Assembly (NCBI RefSeq): GCF_040215725.1
Contig: NZ_CP157969.1
Coordinates: 930,001-994,000, forward strand
Source: Rhizobium sp. ZPR4
GTDB lineage: Bacteria; Pseudomonadota; Alphaproteobacteria; Rhizobiales; Rhizobiaceae
Reading direction: 5' to 3'
Length of the DNA: 64,000 nt
Positions 54,813-64,000 of this stretch are shown here, one piece after another (within the stretch, counting starts at the first letter, position 1; every line of letters begins with the position of its first letter). Made by a program: the position numbers and the translations under genes. The notes under the pieces are model-generated. The model was not told where the DNA came from. It saw only the letters and a program-made list of their open reading frames with translations, and did no database searches.

Positions 54813-55739
54813 TCATGGATAGGCCGCGCGGCAGACGCGCGTGATGATATTGCGCAGCCATCTATGGGCGGGGTCGGCGTCGACGCGCGGATGCCATATG
54901 GCGGCAATGAGTATTTCCGGCGTTTCGAACGGCAATTCAAAGCTTCGAACACCAAACTCGCCCACCGGTTCGTTCAGCTTGCTCTTGCCGAGGCAGGAGA
55001 GGGGGACAGCCGCGATGAAATCCGTCGAAGCGGCAATTCTCATTGCATCCGGAAAGCCAGGCACCACAACGCGGATTTCCCGCTTCAGACCTTTCCTGTC
55101 CAAGGCCTCGTCGACCACTTCGGCAAATTCTCCCCTTCTGGAAGCGGCGATGTGGGCGCAGGCGGCATAGCGCTTTGCTGTTATCGCCCCGCCCGTCAGC
55201 AGAGGATGGCCTTTCCGCGCCACTCCAACCAGCCGATCACGAAGCAGAAGTCGCGTGCGCAGCTCCGGCGCAGGCACACCCAGCACGCCGATTTCGAGAT
55301 CGATCAGTCCTTCCCGCAGCATATGCGGCTCCTTGTCCTGCTTCAGCGCGAAGCGGACACGGACATGAGGGGCGGCTTGCGTGATAGCCGCGACGAGGGG
55401 TGCCGACAAAAGCTCGAGAAAGGCTTCACTCACGCGGATCGAAAACGTGGTGTCCAATGTGGTGACATCGAGTTCGCCGGCCGCAGCAGGCCGAAGAATG
55501 GCGCGCGCATCCTGCGTGACGGCGTGAACACGATCTTGAAGGGTCTCGGCAAACCGTGTCGGCACGAGGGATCTGCCCGCTCTGACGAGCAACGGATCAC
55601 CCGTCACGGCACGTAGCCGCGACAGTGTGCGGCTCATGGCGGAGGGGCTCAAGCCGAGACGCTTCGCTGCTTCCGTCACGCTCCCCTCGGCAAGCAGGAC
55701 ATCAAGGGCGACGAGCAGATTGAGATCGATGTCTTCCAT
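54813..55739 (-). CDS. LysR family transcriptional regulator
   Basis: Regulator of 308 residues. HTH part: DLNLLVALDVLLAEGSVTEAAKRLGLSPSAMSRTLSRLRAVTGDPLLVRAGRSLVPT. The C-terminal effector domain begins around residue 90. ATG 55739 (MEDIDLNLL) is the family-typical start. It is divergent from the SDR gene at 55875, a probable target. Confidence 0.93.
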   Translation of the reverse strand: MEDIDLNLLVALDVLLAEGSVTEAAKRLGLSPSAMSRTLSRLRAVTGDPLLVRAGRSLVPTRFAETLQDRVHAVTQDARAILRPAAAGELDVTTLDTTFSIRVSEAFLELLSAPLVAAITQAAPHVRVRFALKQDKEPHMLREGLIDLEIGVLGVPAPELRTRLLLRDRLVGVARKGHPLLTGGAITAKRYAACAHIAASRRGEFAEVVDEALDRKGLKREIRVVVPGFPDAMRIAASTDFIAAVPLSCLGKSKLNEPVGEFGVRSFELPFETPEILIAAIWHPRVDADPAHRWLRNIITRVCRAAYP

Positions 55740-55874
55740 GGCAATTGGGTAGACCAGATCGATCAGCATGCCTAGCGTCTAACGCAACTATTCTTTGCAT
55801 CCTGTGCGTCTGGCGAAATCCAGACCGGGCTTTCATATTGCTCGCACAACAAACAAACAGAGGAGGCATGCTCC

Positions 55875-56585
55875 ATGCCGTCATCATCATCGTCCGCCGG
55901 CGGCATCCTGATCATCGGTGCGTCGCGCGGGCTCGGCCATGCCATGGCCGAGGAATTCTTCAAGAAAGGCTGGTCCGTCGTCGGCACGGTGCGGGCATCG
56001 GCAGCAAGGACGAAACTGCACGATCTGGCAGACCGTTCCGAGGGGCGTGTCGCCATCGAAACGCTTGACATCAACGAACCGGAACAGCTCGCCTCGCTGC
56101 GCGCGCGGCTCGACGACCGCGTCTTCGACATGCTGTTCGTCAATGCCGGGACGACGAATGTCCCGACCGAAACTATCGCGGAGGTGACCACCGAGGAATT
56201 CGTGCGTGTCATGGTGACGAATGCGCTGAGCCCGATGCGAACCGTGGAATGGCTGCAGGACCTCGTTTCGCCCAAGGGGCTGATCGGCGTCATGTCATCG
56301 GGGCAGGGAAGCGTCAGCAACAATACGACGGGCATGCGGGAGGTCTATCGCGGCAGCAAGGCTGCCTTGAACACATTGATGCGCAGCTATGCCGCCCGGC
56401 ATGCAGATGATGCGCGTGCATTGGTGCTCATGGCCCCCGGTTGGGTCAAGACCGATCTGGGCGGTCCCGACGGGCGGCTGACGATCGAGGAAAGCATTCC
56501 AAACCTGGTGAATGTGCTTATCGGCCAGCAGGGGAAGCGCGGCCTTGAATATCTGGACTATCTGGGCCGAACGGTTCCCTGGTGA
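55875..56585 (+). CDS. Short-chain dehydrogenase/reductase
   Basis: Enzyme of 236 residues. Nucleotide-binding motif ILIIGASRGLGHAMAEEF (TGxxxGxG type with GAS), NAG at MLFVNAGTTN, and the catalytic set Ser in MSSGQGSVS, Tyr and Lys in EVYRGSK at about residues 157-161. It probably uses NADP(H) to reduce or oxidise a small carbonyl or alcohol. Next to a LysR regulator, which likely responds to its substrate. Confidence 0.92.
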   Translation: MPSSSSSAGGILIIGASRGLGHAMAEEFFKKGWSVVGTVRASAARTKLHDLADRSEGRVAIETLDINEPEQLASLRARLDDRVFDMLFVNAGTTNVPTETIAEVTTEEFVRVMVTNALSPMRTVEWLQDLVSPKGLIGVMSSGQGSVSNNTTGMREVYRGSKAALNTLMRSYAARHADDARALVLMAPGWVKTDLGGPDGRLTIEESIPNLVNVLIGQQGKRGLEYLDYLGRTVPW

Positions 56586-56764
56586 TCCGTCGCCAACGCA
56601 GCACATGAGCCTTGAGGCATTGCTAGGCCGGAGGCGGCTCCAGGCCGCTTCGGCTGACGATTGTTCGGCGGATCGCCGAATACATAACGGAAATGAATCG
56701 AAGCTGGCCGACCGATTCAAAACACTCGTTGGACCGCAGCCGCGTGATCGACGATTCTTCCGGC

Positions 56765-57031
56765 ATGCTCACTCAGCCCTATCATCTCTACATCGAACGC
56801 ACCAATGCTGCGAAGAACATGGCCCGCTACTACGCGCTGGAGATATCGACGACATTGTTCGGGGACACCTGTCTCACCCGACGCTGGGGCCGCATAGGTT
56901 TCAGCGGACAGACGATGGCGCATCATTTCGAGGATGAGAGGGATGCCGTCAGAATGTTTCTCGCGCTGACGCGGCAGAAACGGGCGAAAGGCTACCGCCC
57001 ATGCCCACTACAAGGCAGGGCGCTCAGATGA
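56765..57031 (+). CDS. WGR-domain protein
   Basis: Small protein of 88 residues: QPYHLYIERTNAAKNMARYYALEISTTLFGDTCLTRRWGRIGFSGQTMAHHFEDERDAVRMFLALTRQKRAKGYRP. The RRWGRIG motif defines the WGR domain, which binds nucleic acid or nucleotides and is found in MolR-like and PARP proteins. Stand-alone WGR proteins are common in rhizobia; their job is unknown. I choose the ATG at 56765 because homologues start with xQPYHLYI; an upstream ATG at 56693 adds 24 unlikely residues. Confidence 0.85.
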   Translation: MLTQPYHLYIERTNAAKNMARYYALEISTTLFGDTCLTRRWGRIGFSGQTMAHHFEDERDAVRMFLALTRQKRAKGYRPCPLQGRALR

Positions 57032-57051
57032 ATTCTCATCGCGCCCGAGTG

Positions 57052-57075
57052 CACTACCCGAGATCTCGGGTAGTG
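57052..57075. repeat. Perfect 24-bp palindrome between convergent genes
   Basis: The arm CACTACCCGAGA and its complement abut with no loop (57052-57075). It lies between the ends of the WGR gene (plus) and the cold-shock gene (minus). A bidirectional terminator or a protein-binding site are both possible; no T run follows on either side. Confidence 0.8.
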
Positions 57076-57090
57076 ACGTGTCCATAATGA

Positions 57091-57294
57091 TTAGAGCGGT
57101 CTGACGTTTTCCGCCTTTGACTTGCCGGTCTTCCGGTCCTGACCCAGATCGTAGGAGACAGATTGCCCCTCCCTGAGCACGTTGCCGTATTGCAGAGCGG
57201 AGACGTGAACGAAAACGTCAGGTCCTCCGCTTTCCGGCGTAATGAAGCCAAAGCCCTTATCGGTGTTGAAAAACTTAACCGTGCCAGTTGGCAT
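57091..57294 (-). CDS. CspA family cold-shock protein
   Basis: Single-stranded nucleic-acid-binding protein of 67 residues. [18 protein letters not shown] carries RNP1 (KGFGFI) and [10 protein letters not shown] carries RNP2 (VFVHVS). Acts as an RNA chaperone in the cytoplasm. The region upstream (57295-57631, about 340 bases) shows no gene and should include its 5' leader and the promoter of the TPP enzyme at 57632. Confidence 0.96.
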   Translation of the reverse strand: MPTGTVKFFNTDKGFGFITPESGGPDVFVHVSALQYGNVLREGQSVSYDLGQDRKTGKSKAENVRPL

Positions 57295-57631
57295 GATATC
57301 CCCATGTCTTTGCAGTTGATCGCGGCGGCAACCTAGCGGGCAACTGCTGTCAGATCAAGCACATCTGCTAATAGTGCCCGCCAAGTCCTGTGATCAAACG
57401 TGTTTTTTTGCACCAGATCGTCTTTGAAGCCTTGGCATCAGCGATAGCCATCCCTTCCGTGACTCGGCTTCGCCTGCTTTCGTCGAGCATTCGCGCGCAG
57501 CTCCGGTCATCTGCGGTAACTGGAATCTGATACAACTATGATGGACTAGCCCGTAAAAGGATCTATTCTTGCGGCCTGCCTCCCCGTTTTGGAGGCATCA
57601 ATCGATCTGCCAACAAGCACGAGCTCCATCC

Positions 57632-59290
57632 ATGACCAAAGGCTCCGATCTCCTAGTGGCCGCACTTGAGAACGAAGGTGTCGACCGCATTTTCGGTATT
57701 CCAGGCGAAGAAAATCTCGATGTTGTCGAGTCCATCCGCAAATCATCCATTCAACTGGTATTGACCCGGCATGAGCAGGCGGCCGCATTCATGGCCGCGA
57801 CCTATGGCCGGCTGACGGGCAAACCGGGTGTCTGCCTGACGACGCTCGGGCCGGGCGCCTTGAACCTTTCGACGGGCGCGGCATACGCGCTGCTCGGAGC
57901 CATGCCAATGGTGATGATCACCGGCCAGAAAGGGATACTTTCGTCCCGGCAGGCCCGGTTCCAGGTGGTCGACGTGGTGGCGTCGATGAAGCCGCTCACC
58001 AAGCTTGCCCGGCAGATCGTCTCGCCGCAGATGATCCCGACGATGGTCAGGGAAGCATTCCGGATCGCACAGGAAGAACGGCCGGGGCCGGTCCATCTCG
58101 AGCTTCCGGAGGACATCGCCGCCGAGGAATGCGAACCGGTCGCCCTCATCGCCCCGCATCAGCTGGAGCTGCCGATCGCCAGTGACGCGGCGCTTGATCG
58201 CGCAGCTGGGCTCATCATCGCGGCGAAACGCCCGTTGCTCATGCTGGGCGCCGCAGCCTCGCGCCCCCGCTCGACATCGGACATCGCACAATTCGTCATC
58301 CGCACCGGTATCCCGTTCTTCACGACCCAGATGGGCAAGGGAACGGTCCCAGGCGGGACTGAGCTCTACATGGGCACCGCCGCATTATCGGAGCGAGACT
58401 ATGTCCATGAGGCGATCGAACAGGCCGATCTCATCATCACCATCGGCCATGACACGATCGAGAAGCCGCCCTTCATCATGGGCAAGGGCGGTCCGAACGT
58501 CGTCCATGTCGGATATCAGCCGGCGACCGTCGAACAGGTCTATTTCCCGCAATCGGAAGTCATCGGCGACATCGGCCCATCGTTGAAGGCGCTGGCGGAT
58601 CGTCTCGAAGGCAAGCTGCCGAACGCCCAGGCCCTGCTTCACCTGAGGGAACGCATCCTTGATCGCATCGCAGATCGAGCCACGGAGGATCGCTTCACGC
58701 CCCAGCGGCTGGTCCACGACATCCGCGAGGTCATGCCGCATGACGGCATTCTGGCGCTTGACAACGGCATGTACAAGATCTGGTTCGCACGGAACTATCG
58801 GACGCGCATGGCGAACACTCTGCTGCTCGACAACGCCCTTGCAACGATGGGCGCGGGGCTGCCGTCGGCCATGGTCGCCTCGATGCTCTATCCCGAGCGG
58901 CGCGTCATGGCGGTCTGCGGTGATGGCGGCTTCATGATGAATTCGCAGGAAATCGAGACGGCCGTCCGGCTGAAACTCAACCTCGTCATCCTCGTCATCG
59001 AGGATGATGCTTATGGCATGATCCGCTGGAAGCAAGCGGTGGACGAGTTCCCGGACTTCGGAATGACGTTCGGCAACCCGGATTTCGTGAAATATGCACA
59101 ATCCTATGGCGCCAAGGGAACGAGGGTCGACGACATCAGCCAGTTCAAGCAAGCTCTCGAAGATGCCTTTTCCAGAGGTGGCGTTCATGTGGTGAACGTC
59201 CCCGTCGATTACTCGGAAAACGAGCGTGTGCTGGTGAAGGAATTGCGCGAGCGGCTTCCCGCCATTCTGGAGGATCAAGATGACGCCTAA
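57632..59290 (+). CDS. Acetolactate synthase-like TPP enzyme
   Basis: Enzyme of 552 residues. SDLLVAALENEGVDRIFGIPGEENLD is the ALS-type N-terminus, the catalytic Glu is at about residue 48 (RHEQAAAFMAATYGRL), and the TPP/Mg motif is GDGGFMMNSQEIETAVRLKLNLVILVIEDDAYG at about residue 429. Closest group from the motifs: catabolic acetolactate synthase (AlsS/BudB) and related decarboxylases. It overlaps the ALDH gene by 11 bases and is surely co-translated with it. It may condense or cleave a 2-oxoacid to an aldehyde used by the next enzyme. Confidence 0.9.
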   Translation: MTKGSDLLVAALENEGVDRIFGIPGEENLDVVESIRKSSIQLVLTRHEQAAAFMAATYGRLTGKPGVCLTTLGPGALNLSTGAAYALLGAMPMVMITGQKGILSSRQARFQVVDVVASMKPLTKLARQIVSPQMIPTMVREAFRIAQEERPGPVHLELPEDIAAEECEPVALIAPHQLELPIASDAALDRAAGLIIAAKRPLLMLGAAASRPRSTSDIAQFVIRTGIPFFTTQMGKGTVPGGTELYMGTAALSERDYVHEAIEQADLIITIGHDTIEKPPFIMGKGGPNVVHVGYQPATVEQVYFPQSEVIGDIGPSLKALADRLEGKLPNAQALLHLRERILDRIADRATEDRFTPQRLVHDIREVMPHDGILALDNGMYKIWFARNYRTRMANTLLLDNALATMGAGLPSAMVASMLYPERRVMAVCGDGGFMMNSQEIETAVRLKLNLVILVIEDDAYGMIRWKQAVDEFPDFGMTFGNPDFVKYAQSYGAKGTRVDDISQFKQALEDAFSRGGVHVVNVPVDYSENERVLVKELRERLPAILEDQDDA

Positions 59291-60671
59291 CCTGAAGGTC
59301 TATCAGGCATTCGATCGCGAGCTCATTGCGGAAATCCCGGCCGATGATGCGGGAGCTCTCGAGCGCAAGCTTGACGTCGCCGCGAGGGCCTTTGCCGACC
59401 GCGAGGGTTGGCTGCCGACGCATCGCAGGATGGCTATCCTCAGAAGGGCGTCCGAGCTTCTCGCGGAGAACCGTGACCGCTTTGCCATCATGATCGCCCG
59501 CGAAGGTGGCAAGCCACTGACGGATGCGATCATCGAGGTCACGCGCGGGATCGACGGTCTCGTCAACGCGGCAGACGAGCTGCGCAATTTTGGCGGCAAG
59601 GAAATCCCGATGGGCCTGACTGCTGCAAGCAGCAACCGATGGGCCTTCACCACCAAGGAGCCGATCGGCGTCGTGGCGGCAATATCGGCGTTCAACCACC
59701 CCCTCAATCTCATCATCCACCAGATTGCGCCGGCCGTGGCCGTCGGCTGCCCGGTCATCGTCAAGCCGGCCGCGACCACGCCGATCTCCTGCGTCGAGAT
59801 CGTCAAGCTGTTCTGGGAGGCGGGACTGGACGAGCGCTGGTGCCAGACCTTCATCACGGAGGACAATGCGCTTGCCGAGAGCTTTGCTACGGATCAACGC
59901 GTTGCCTTCATGAGCTTCATTGGCTCAGCAAAGGTCGGCTGGTATCTGAAAAGCAAGCTGCCTCCAGGCACGAGATGCGCTCTGGAGCATGGCGGAGCAG
60001 CCCCCGTCATCGTCGATCGCAGCGCCAGCATCGAGGCAATTGTCGGGACGATCGTCAAAGGCGGCTATTATCACGCAGGGCAGGTCTGCGTGTCGGTGCA
60101 GCGCATCTTCGTACACAATGACATTCGAACCAACTTCACCGAGGCGCTCGCCACCAAGGTCGCAAGCCTCCGTGTGGGTGATCCCACGCTGAAAGAGACG
60201 GAGGTCGGGCCGCTGATCCTGCCGCGCGAGACTGAGCGTGTCGCAAGCTGGATCAAGGAAGCGACCGATGCCGGAGCAAGGCAATTCGGTGGAGGGCGAC
60301 TGTCTGAGACTACGCTCCTACCTTCTGTCCTGCTCGATCCGCCGGCGGACGCCAAGGTGTCGCGGCTCGAGGTCTTCGGACCGCTGACCTGTGTCTATGG
60401 CTATAGCGACGTTGATGAGGCGATCGGCATAGCCAACTCGCTGCTGTATGCATTCCAGGCGAGCGTTTTTTCTGCGGACATAGCCGTTGCGCTCAAGGCT
60501 GCAAGGCATCTTGATGCATCAGCCGTGCTCGTCAACGACCACACTGCCTTTCGAACCGATTGGATGCCTTTTGCCGGGCGCAGGCAGTCGGGATATGGTG
60601 TCGGGGGTATTCCATGGACGATGGAAGAGATGGCCGACGACAAGATGGTGGTATTCAACGGGGTCAGCTAG
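59280..60671 (+). CDS. Aldehyde dehydrogenase
   Basis: NAD(P)-dependent ALDH of 463 residues. GVVAAISAFNHPLNL and VGCPVIVKPAATTP form the cofactor pocket, the catalytic Glu lies in ALEHGGAAPVIV at about residue 235, and the catalytic Cys in GQVCVSVQRIFVH at about 269. The C-terminal part has VFGPLTCVYGY and SGYGVGGI. Slightly shorter than the usual 480-500. Coupled to the TPP enzyme upstream; it may oxidise the aldehyde that enzyme forms. Confidence 0.92.
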   Translation: MTPNLKVYQAFDRELIAEIPADDAGALERKLDVAARAFADREGWLPTHRRMAILRRASELLAENRDRFAIMIAREGGKPLTDAIIEVTRGIDGLVNAADELRNFGGKEIPMGLTAASSNRWAFTTKEPIGVVAAISAFNHPLNLIIHQIAPAVAVGCPVIVKPAATTPISCVEIVKLFWEAGLDERWCQTFITEDNALAESFATDQRVAFMSFIGSAKVGWYLKSKLPPGTRCALEHGGAAPVIVDRSASIEAIVGTIVKGGYYHAGQVCVSVQRIFVHNDIRTNFTEALATKVASLRVGDPTLKETEVGPLILPRETERVASWIKEATDAGARQFGGGRLSETTLLPSVLLDPPADAKVSRLEVFGPLTCVYGYSDVDEAIGIANSLLYAFQASVFSADIAVALKAARHLDASAVLVNDHTAFRTDWMPFAGRRQSGYGVGGIPWTMEEMADDKMVVFNGVS

Positions 60672-60753
60672 GCGAACCCCGGAAAAGCGTCATCACCGGA
60701 CTATCCGGCGATGGTGTTGCAGCAACCAATGGGGCGCTGTCTCGGTGCGACAA

Positions 60754-60778
60754 GATCGCGGTCAGCTTGACCGCGATC
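60754..60778. terminator. Strong hairpin between convergent ALDH and chemoreceptor genes
   Basis: GATCGCGGTCA and its complement around a GCT loop: 11 perfect base pairs (60754-60778). No T run follows on either strand, so it may rather block RNA decay than terminate intrinsically. Confidence 0.5.
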
Positions 60779-60827
60779 CTGATTGTGAAGCCTGGCAATC
60801 CTTTTAGGATTGGAGAAGACCTAAAGA

Positions 60828-62762
60828 TCAAAACTCTTCCCAGGACGCCGATGCGGCTGCGGCCGCGCCGGAACCACCGAATGCGCCGGCGATTTTGGAG
60901 CGGAGCGCACGCGCAGGCGATGCGGCAGGGCTGGATCGTTCCGTTGCAGCGGCCGGTCGCGCATGGCTGCGGCCATTTTGCAGGTTGAACTGTCTGAGCA
61001 GCTCATTCAGGGACGTTACCTCCTTGGCAAGGCTGTAGCTTGCCGCGGTGGATTCTTCGACCATGGCAGCATTCTGCTGTGTGCCCTGATCGATGCTGTT
61101 GACGGCCGTGTTGATCTCCTGCAGGCCGGTCGCCTGCTCGCGGGCTGCCTCGACGATCGCTCGCACGTTGCGGTCGATTTCTTCGACTTCCTTGACGATC
61201 TGCTGGAGCGATTGCCCGGTTCTGGTGACGAGGTTGACGCCACTGTCGACCTGCTGGCCCGATGTCGAAATCAGCGCCTTGATCTCCTTGGCGGCCGTGG
61301 CGGATCGTTGCGCCAGCTCGCGCACCTCCTGCGCGACAACGGCAAAGCCCTTGCCCGCTTCGCCCGCCCGCGCTGCCTCGACGCCGGCATTGAGAGCAAG
61401 CAGGTTCGTCTGGAAGGCGATATCGTCGATAACGCCGATGATGTTGCTGATCTCGCCCGAGGACTTTGAGATAGCCTCCATTGCGGCAATCGCTTCCTGC
61501 ATGACTTCGCCGGATTTTTCGGCGCCGATGCGCGCGCGTCCGACCAGCGAGCTCGCTTCCTCGGCGCGCCGGGTGGAATCCTTGACGGTGGTGGTGATCT
61601 CCTCAAGGGCGGCCGCTGTCTCCTCGACGGAGGCTGCCTGCTGCTCGGTGCGCTTGGAGAGATCATCGGCGGCGGAGCGGATCTGGCTGGCGCCGGCGGC
61701 AATGGCCTGACCTCCCTGGCCAACGGAACGCAGCGTTTCCTCCAGTTTCGCCATCGAGGCGTTGAAATTCGCCCTCAGGCGGTCGAGGTGATCGACGAAG
61801 GGCTGCTCGATGCGATAAACTAGGTTGCCGTTCGAAAGCTCGGCCAGGCCGCCTGCCAGGCCATCGACGGCAAATTGCGTGTCCGCCGCATCCTTGGCCT
61901 TCTGCGCTTCGCGTTCAAGTCTTTCCTTCTCGGAGAGGCTACGATTGGCGCTCGCCTCCTGTTCCAGTCTTATTCGCTCGATGGCATGGTCGCGGAAGAT
62001 GGAGACGGCCGCAGCCATCTGACCGACTTCGTCTTTGCGCCCAATGCCGACGATCTGCTCATCGGTATTGCCGTCGGCGAGGGAAACCATGCGCGCCCGC
62101 AGCCGTTCGATGGGGGTGGCAATGCCGCGAGTGGACGCGAGAACGGCGATCGCAATGGCCGCGGCAAAGAGAAGGCCAAGCGCGATCAGAGCATTTGTAA
62201 TGGTGCTGCTCGCATGTTCCGCCAGCATGTTGCTCTTGTCATTGATGTTCTTATTGAACGTATCGAGCCACTGGCGAACCGAAACCACCTCGTCATTGAT
62301 CATCGGATCCACCTGCTTCAAGAGCTTGGCGGCGGTGTCGTTGTCATCGACCAGACCGGCTTTTACGGCTTGATCCGTAAGGACGATGATATCATTGGCC
62401 CTTGAGGCCAGCTTTTCCACGGCATCCGCTTCAGCGGGCATCAACTGTTTAACGTTCGCGAAACGCTGCAGAAGAATTTGCTTATTCTCCTCATAGTCCT
62501 TCGAAAACGTCGCCATCTCCGGGTCCTTGGCTGTATATTGCAGGATCTGGTAGGCGTTGTAACTCATGGCGGTTATGCGCTGGCTGGCTCTCGACATTTC
62601 CACCGCTGCCGCTTCATTTTTGGCAATGAAATTCGAGTAGGTGGCAACCGTGTCCCTATAGTGGTTCGATACGACAAGGACACCTGCGATCCCGATCAGA
62701 CAGATCGGAATGATGATGGAGAGCACCTTCGTGCGGATCTTGGCGTTCTGAAAGAATGACAT
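60828..62762 (-). CDS. Methyl-accepting chemotaxis protein
   Basis: Chemoreceptor of 644 residues. First membrane helix at about residues 11-30 ([20 protein letters not shown]), a helical periplasmic sensor domain, a second helix ([20 protein letters not shown]), then HAMP ([15 protein letters not shown]...) and the conserved signalling tip ([44 protein letters not shown]). The C-terminus ends SWEEF, which resembles the xWxxF docking pentapeptide for CheR/CheB. Start ATG 62762 preferred over the frame start at 62870. No other chemotaxis genes are near, so it is an orphan receptor. Confidence 0.95.
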   Translation of the reverse strand: MSFFQNAKIRTKVLSIIIPICLIGIAGVLVVSNHYRDTVATYSNFIAKNEAAAVEMSRASQRITAMSYNAYQILQYTAKDPEMATFSKDYEENKQILLQRFANVKQLMPAEADAVEKLASRANDIIVLTDQAVKAGLVDDNDTAAKLLKQVDPMINDEVVSVRQWLDTFNKNINDKSNMLAEHASSTITNALIALGLLFAAAIAIAVLASTRGIATPIERLRARMVSLADGNTDEQIVGIGRKDEVGQMAAAVSIFRDHAIERIRLEQEASANRSLSEKERLEREAQKAKDAADTQFAVDGLAGGLAELSNGNLVYRIEQPFVDHLDRLRANFNASMAKLEETLRSVGQGGQAIAAGASQIRSAADDLSKRTEQQAASVEETAAALEEITTTVKDSTRRAEEASSLVGRARIGAEKSGEVMQEAIAAMEAISKSSGEISNIIGVIDDIAFQTNLLALNAGVEAARAGEAGKGFAVVAQEVRELAQRSATAAKEIKALISTSGQQVDSGVNLVTRTGQSLQQIVKEVEEIDRNVRAIVEAAREQATGLQEINTAVNSIDQGTQQNAAMVEESTAASYSLAKEVTSLNELLRQFNLQNGRSHARPAAATERSSPAASPARALRSKIAGAFGGSGAAAAASASWEEF

Positions 62763-63158
62763 GGCGGCTCGTTGATTTTTAGCGAGCTGGCGGCTGCCTA
62801 CACCACGAAGATTGATATAGGTCGGCGATTGCCTGCTCTGAACGTCGGGAACATTGCAGGTAAGGAGCATCCTGCTCGTCGCATTCGGCGCTGCAATATT
62901 AAAGAAGCCAGATATGTCTGAGAAAATAATTAACGATGACCAACATTAAATAATTTTATTGAAATAATTCATAGGCTTGAGCGGTAACTTCAAATTGTAT
63001 AATTCGAAATTATTTGCAAATCAGCAGTAGTTTCTTGACTGAAACGAAGTGCATCTGCTTGCAACATACAGTGCGGGAATAGCAAGCTTGCGTCGAGATG
63101 CAGTTCTTGATTGTCGTTATTGCGTGGAAGAGCGAACAAACTGCAACCGCCTCCTACA
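62763..63158. other. AT-rich gap upstream of the chemoreceptor
   Basis: About 400 bases without a gene, unusually AT-rich around 62900-63030. Presumably the chemoreceptor promoter region; no element I can name with confidence. Confidence 0.4.
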
Positions 63159-63257
63159 TTAGCGCATGCTATAGCCTTTTAACTGGGTCGTCTTGGCGGC
63201 CATATCCCAGTCGGCGCATTTCTTGACCTTGGCGATGAGGTTGCCGTCACCACGGAT
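63159..63257 (-). pseudogene. Possible gene remnant (C-terminal fragment)
   Basis: A short frame of 32 codons closed by stops on both sides reads IRGDGNLIAKVKKCADWDM then AAKTTQLKGYSMR*. It looks like the end of a real protein, but nothing precedes it in frame, since a TAA interrupts immediately before. It follows the ABC ATPase on the same strand and may be what is left of a neighbouring operon gene. I do not recognise the family. Confidence 0.3.
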
Positions 63258-63302
63258 TTACGGCCCGGCATCTCTTGAATCAAGATTAATCGTGGCTCGC
63301 TC

Positions 63303-64000
63303 CTATGAGAATCTGTGCTCCTTGCCGGTCAACGGCGTGGCGAACAAAGTCTCGCCAATCTGGATCGGCCGATCGCCATCGGTGCGTGCGACAAGCGATA
63401 CCAATTCGGGGACATCCAGATGGACGACCGTGTCGGCCCCGAGCCGTTCGATATGGCGCACTTGCCCTTGCCATTTTCCTTCCGCCGCGGAAAGTGCGAT
63501 ATGTTCCGGCCGGATTCCGTAGGTCCCGCACCCCTCCCTGGCAGCGATTTCGCCTTCAAACAGGTTCATCTTCGGCGATCCGATGAAGCCTGCGACGAAA
63601 GGTGTGGCCGGGTTATGATAAAGGTCCATCGGCGTTCCGATCTGTTCGATCCGGCCACCGTTGAGCACGACGATCTTGTCTGCCATAGTCATGGCCTCGA
63701 CCTGATCATGGGTGACATAGATCATCGTTGCTCCGAGTTTGGCATGGAGTTCGGTCAGTTCCATCCGCATCTGCGACCGCAAGGATGCGTCGAGATTGGA
63801 GAGGGGTTCGTCAAACAGGAAGACCTTTGGATTGCGAATGATTGCCCGGCCGATCGCGACCCGTTGCCGTTGACCGCCGGAGAGCGCCTTCGGCTTTCGA
63901 TCCAGCAGATGCGAGAGCTGGAGAATATCGGCCGTCTGCCGAACCTTTTCCTCAATCTCAGCCCTGGGGCGCTTGGCGAGCGAAAGACCGAAGCCGATGT
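63303..64000 (-). CDS. Carbohydrate ABC transporter ATPase (UgpC/MalK type), 5' end outside window
   Basis: C-terminal 231 residues or so of an ATPase. Visible parts: signature [15 protein letters not shown], Walker [19 protein letters not shown]-loop [30 protein letters not shown], then a TOBE domain ([13 protein letters not shown]... [10 protein letters not shown]). The Walker A part lies beyond base 64000. The family drives import of sugars, polyols or glycerol-3-phosphate with partner permeases expected to the right. Confidence 0.95.
   Translation of the reverse strand, partial: IGFGLSLAKRPRAEIEEKVRQTADILQLSHLLDRKPKALSGGQRQRVAIGRAIIRNPKVFLFDEPLSNLDASLRSQMRMELTELHAKLGATMIYVTHDQVEAMTMADKIVVLNGGRIEQIGTPMDLYHNPATPFVAGFIGSPKMNLFEGEIAAREGCGTYGIRPEHIALSAAEGKWQGQVRHIERLGADTVVHLDVPELVSLVARTDGDRPIQIGETLFATPLTGKEHRFS

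Noticed and set aside
1..64000. tRNA, rRNA, CRISPR arrays, insertion sequences or prophage
   Set aside because: Read through on both strands without finding cloverleaf genes, regular spacer repeats, transposases or integrases.

Overview
The window is chromosome-like or chromid-like DNA of an alphaproteobacterium, most likely Rhizobium or a close relative in the Rhizobiaceae. The evidence is a RopA-type porin, a Mur/SitABCD manganese locus, stress promoters of the alphaproteobacterial EcfG/RpoE2 type (GGAAC-N17-GTT), and high-GC, densely packed genes with many divergent regulator/target pairs. I saw no rRNA, tRNA, CRISPR array, phage or insertion sequence. Both edges cut genes: an unknown CDS on the left and a sugar-type ABC ATPase on the right.

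Left part (1-18 kb). A DMT permease is followed by a compact block (1.6-5.8 kb) of small envelope and stress genes (MgtC, BON, DUF2934, PEBP, small membrane and secreted proteins). Nearly every transcription unit in it carries an EcfG-like promoter, so I read it as a general-stress island. Next come phosphoketolase and acetate kinase (xylulose-5-P to acetyl-P to acetate plus ATP), a DUF4336/TetR divergent pair, an FAD dehydrogenase, and a minus-strand cassette of a histidine phosphatase, a DUF2278 protein and a phospholipase D-like protein.

Middle part (18-39 kb). A LacI repressor, a complete oligopeptide-type ABC importer and a glycerophosphodiester phosphodiesterase form one unit with a clear LacI operator. 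The layout resembles the Agrobacterium agrocinopine (acc) operon. Then come ArsR/SRPBCC, a GT39-type glycosyltransferase, a probable small RNA with its own promoter and a strong terminator, LysR/VOC/MFS, YigZ, the Prc protease, the porin and an NCS2 nucleobase permease.

Right part (39-64 kb). A TPP-dependent enzyme precedes a manganese locus (mur, sitABCD, divergent mntH with two Mur-like boxes). It is followed by an orphan acyl carrier protein/ketosynthase pair, an LLM monooxygenase with a MarR-like regulator, a methyltransferase, an MFS pump with a TetR repressor and three tandem operators, a GST, LysR/SDR, a WGR-domain protein, a cold-shock protein, a second TPP enzyme overlapping an aldehyde dehydrogenase, a chemoreceptor and the truncated ABC ATPase. 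Coordinates use my preferred start codons; where the start is doubtful I say so.
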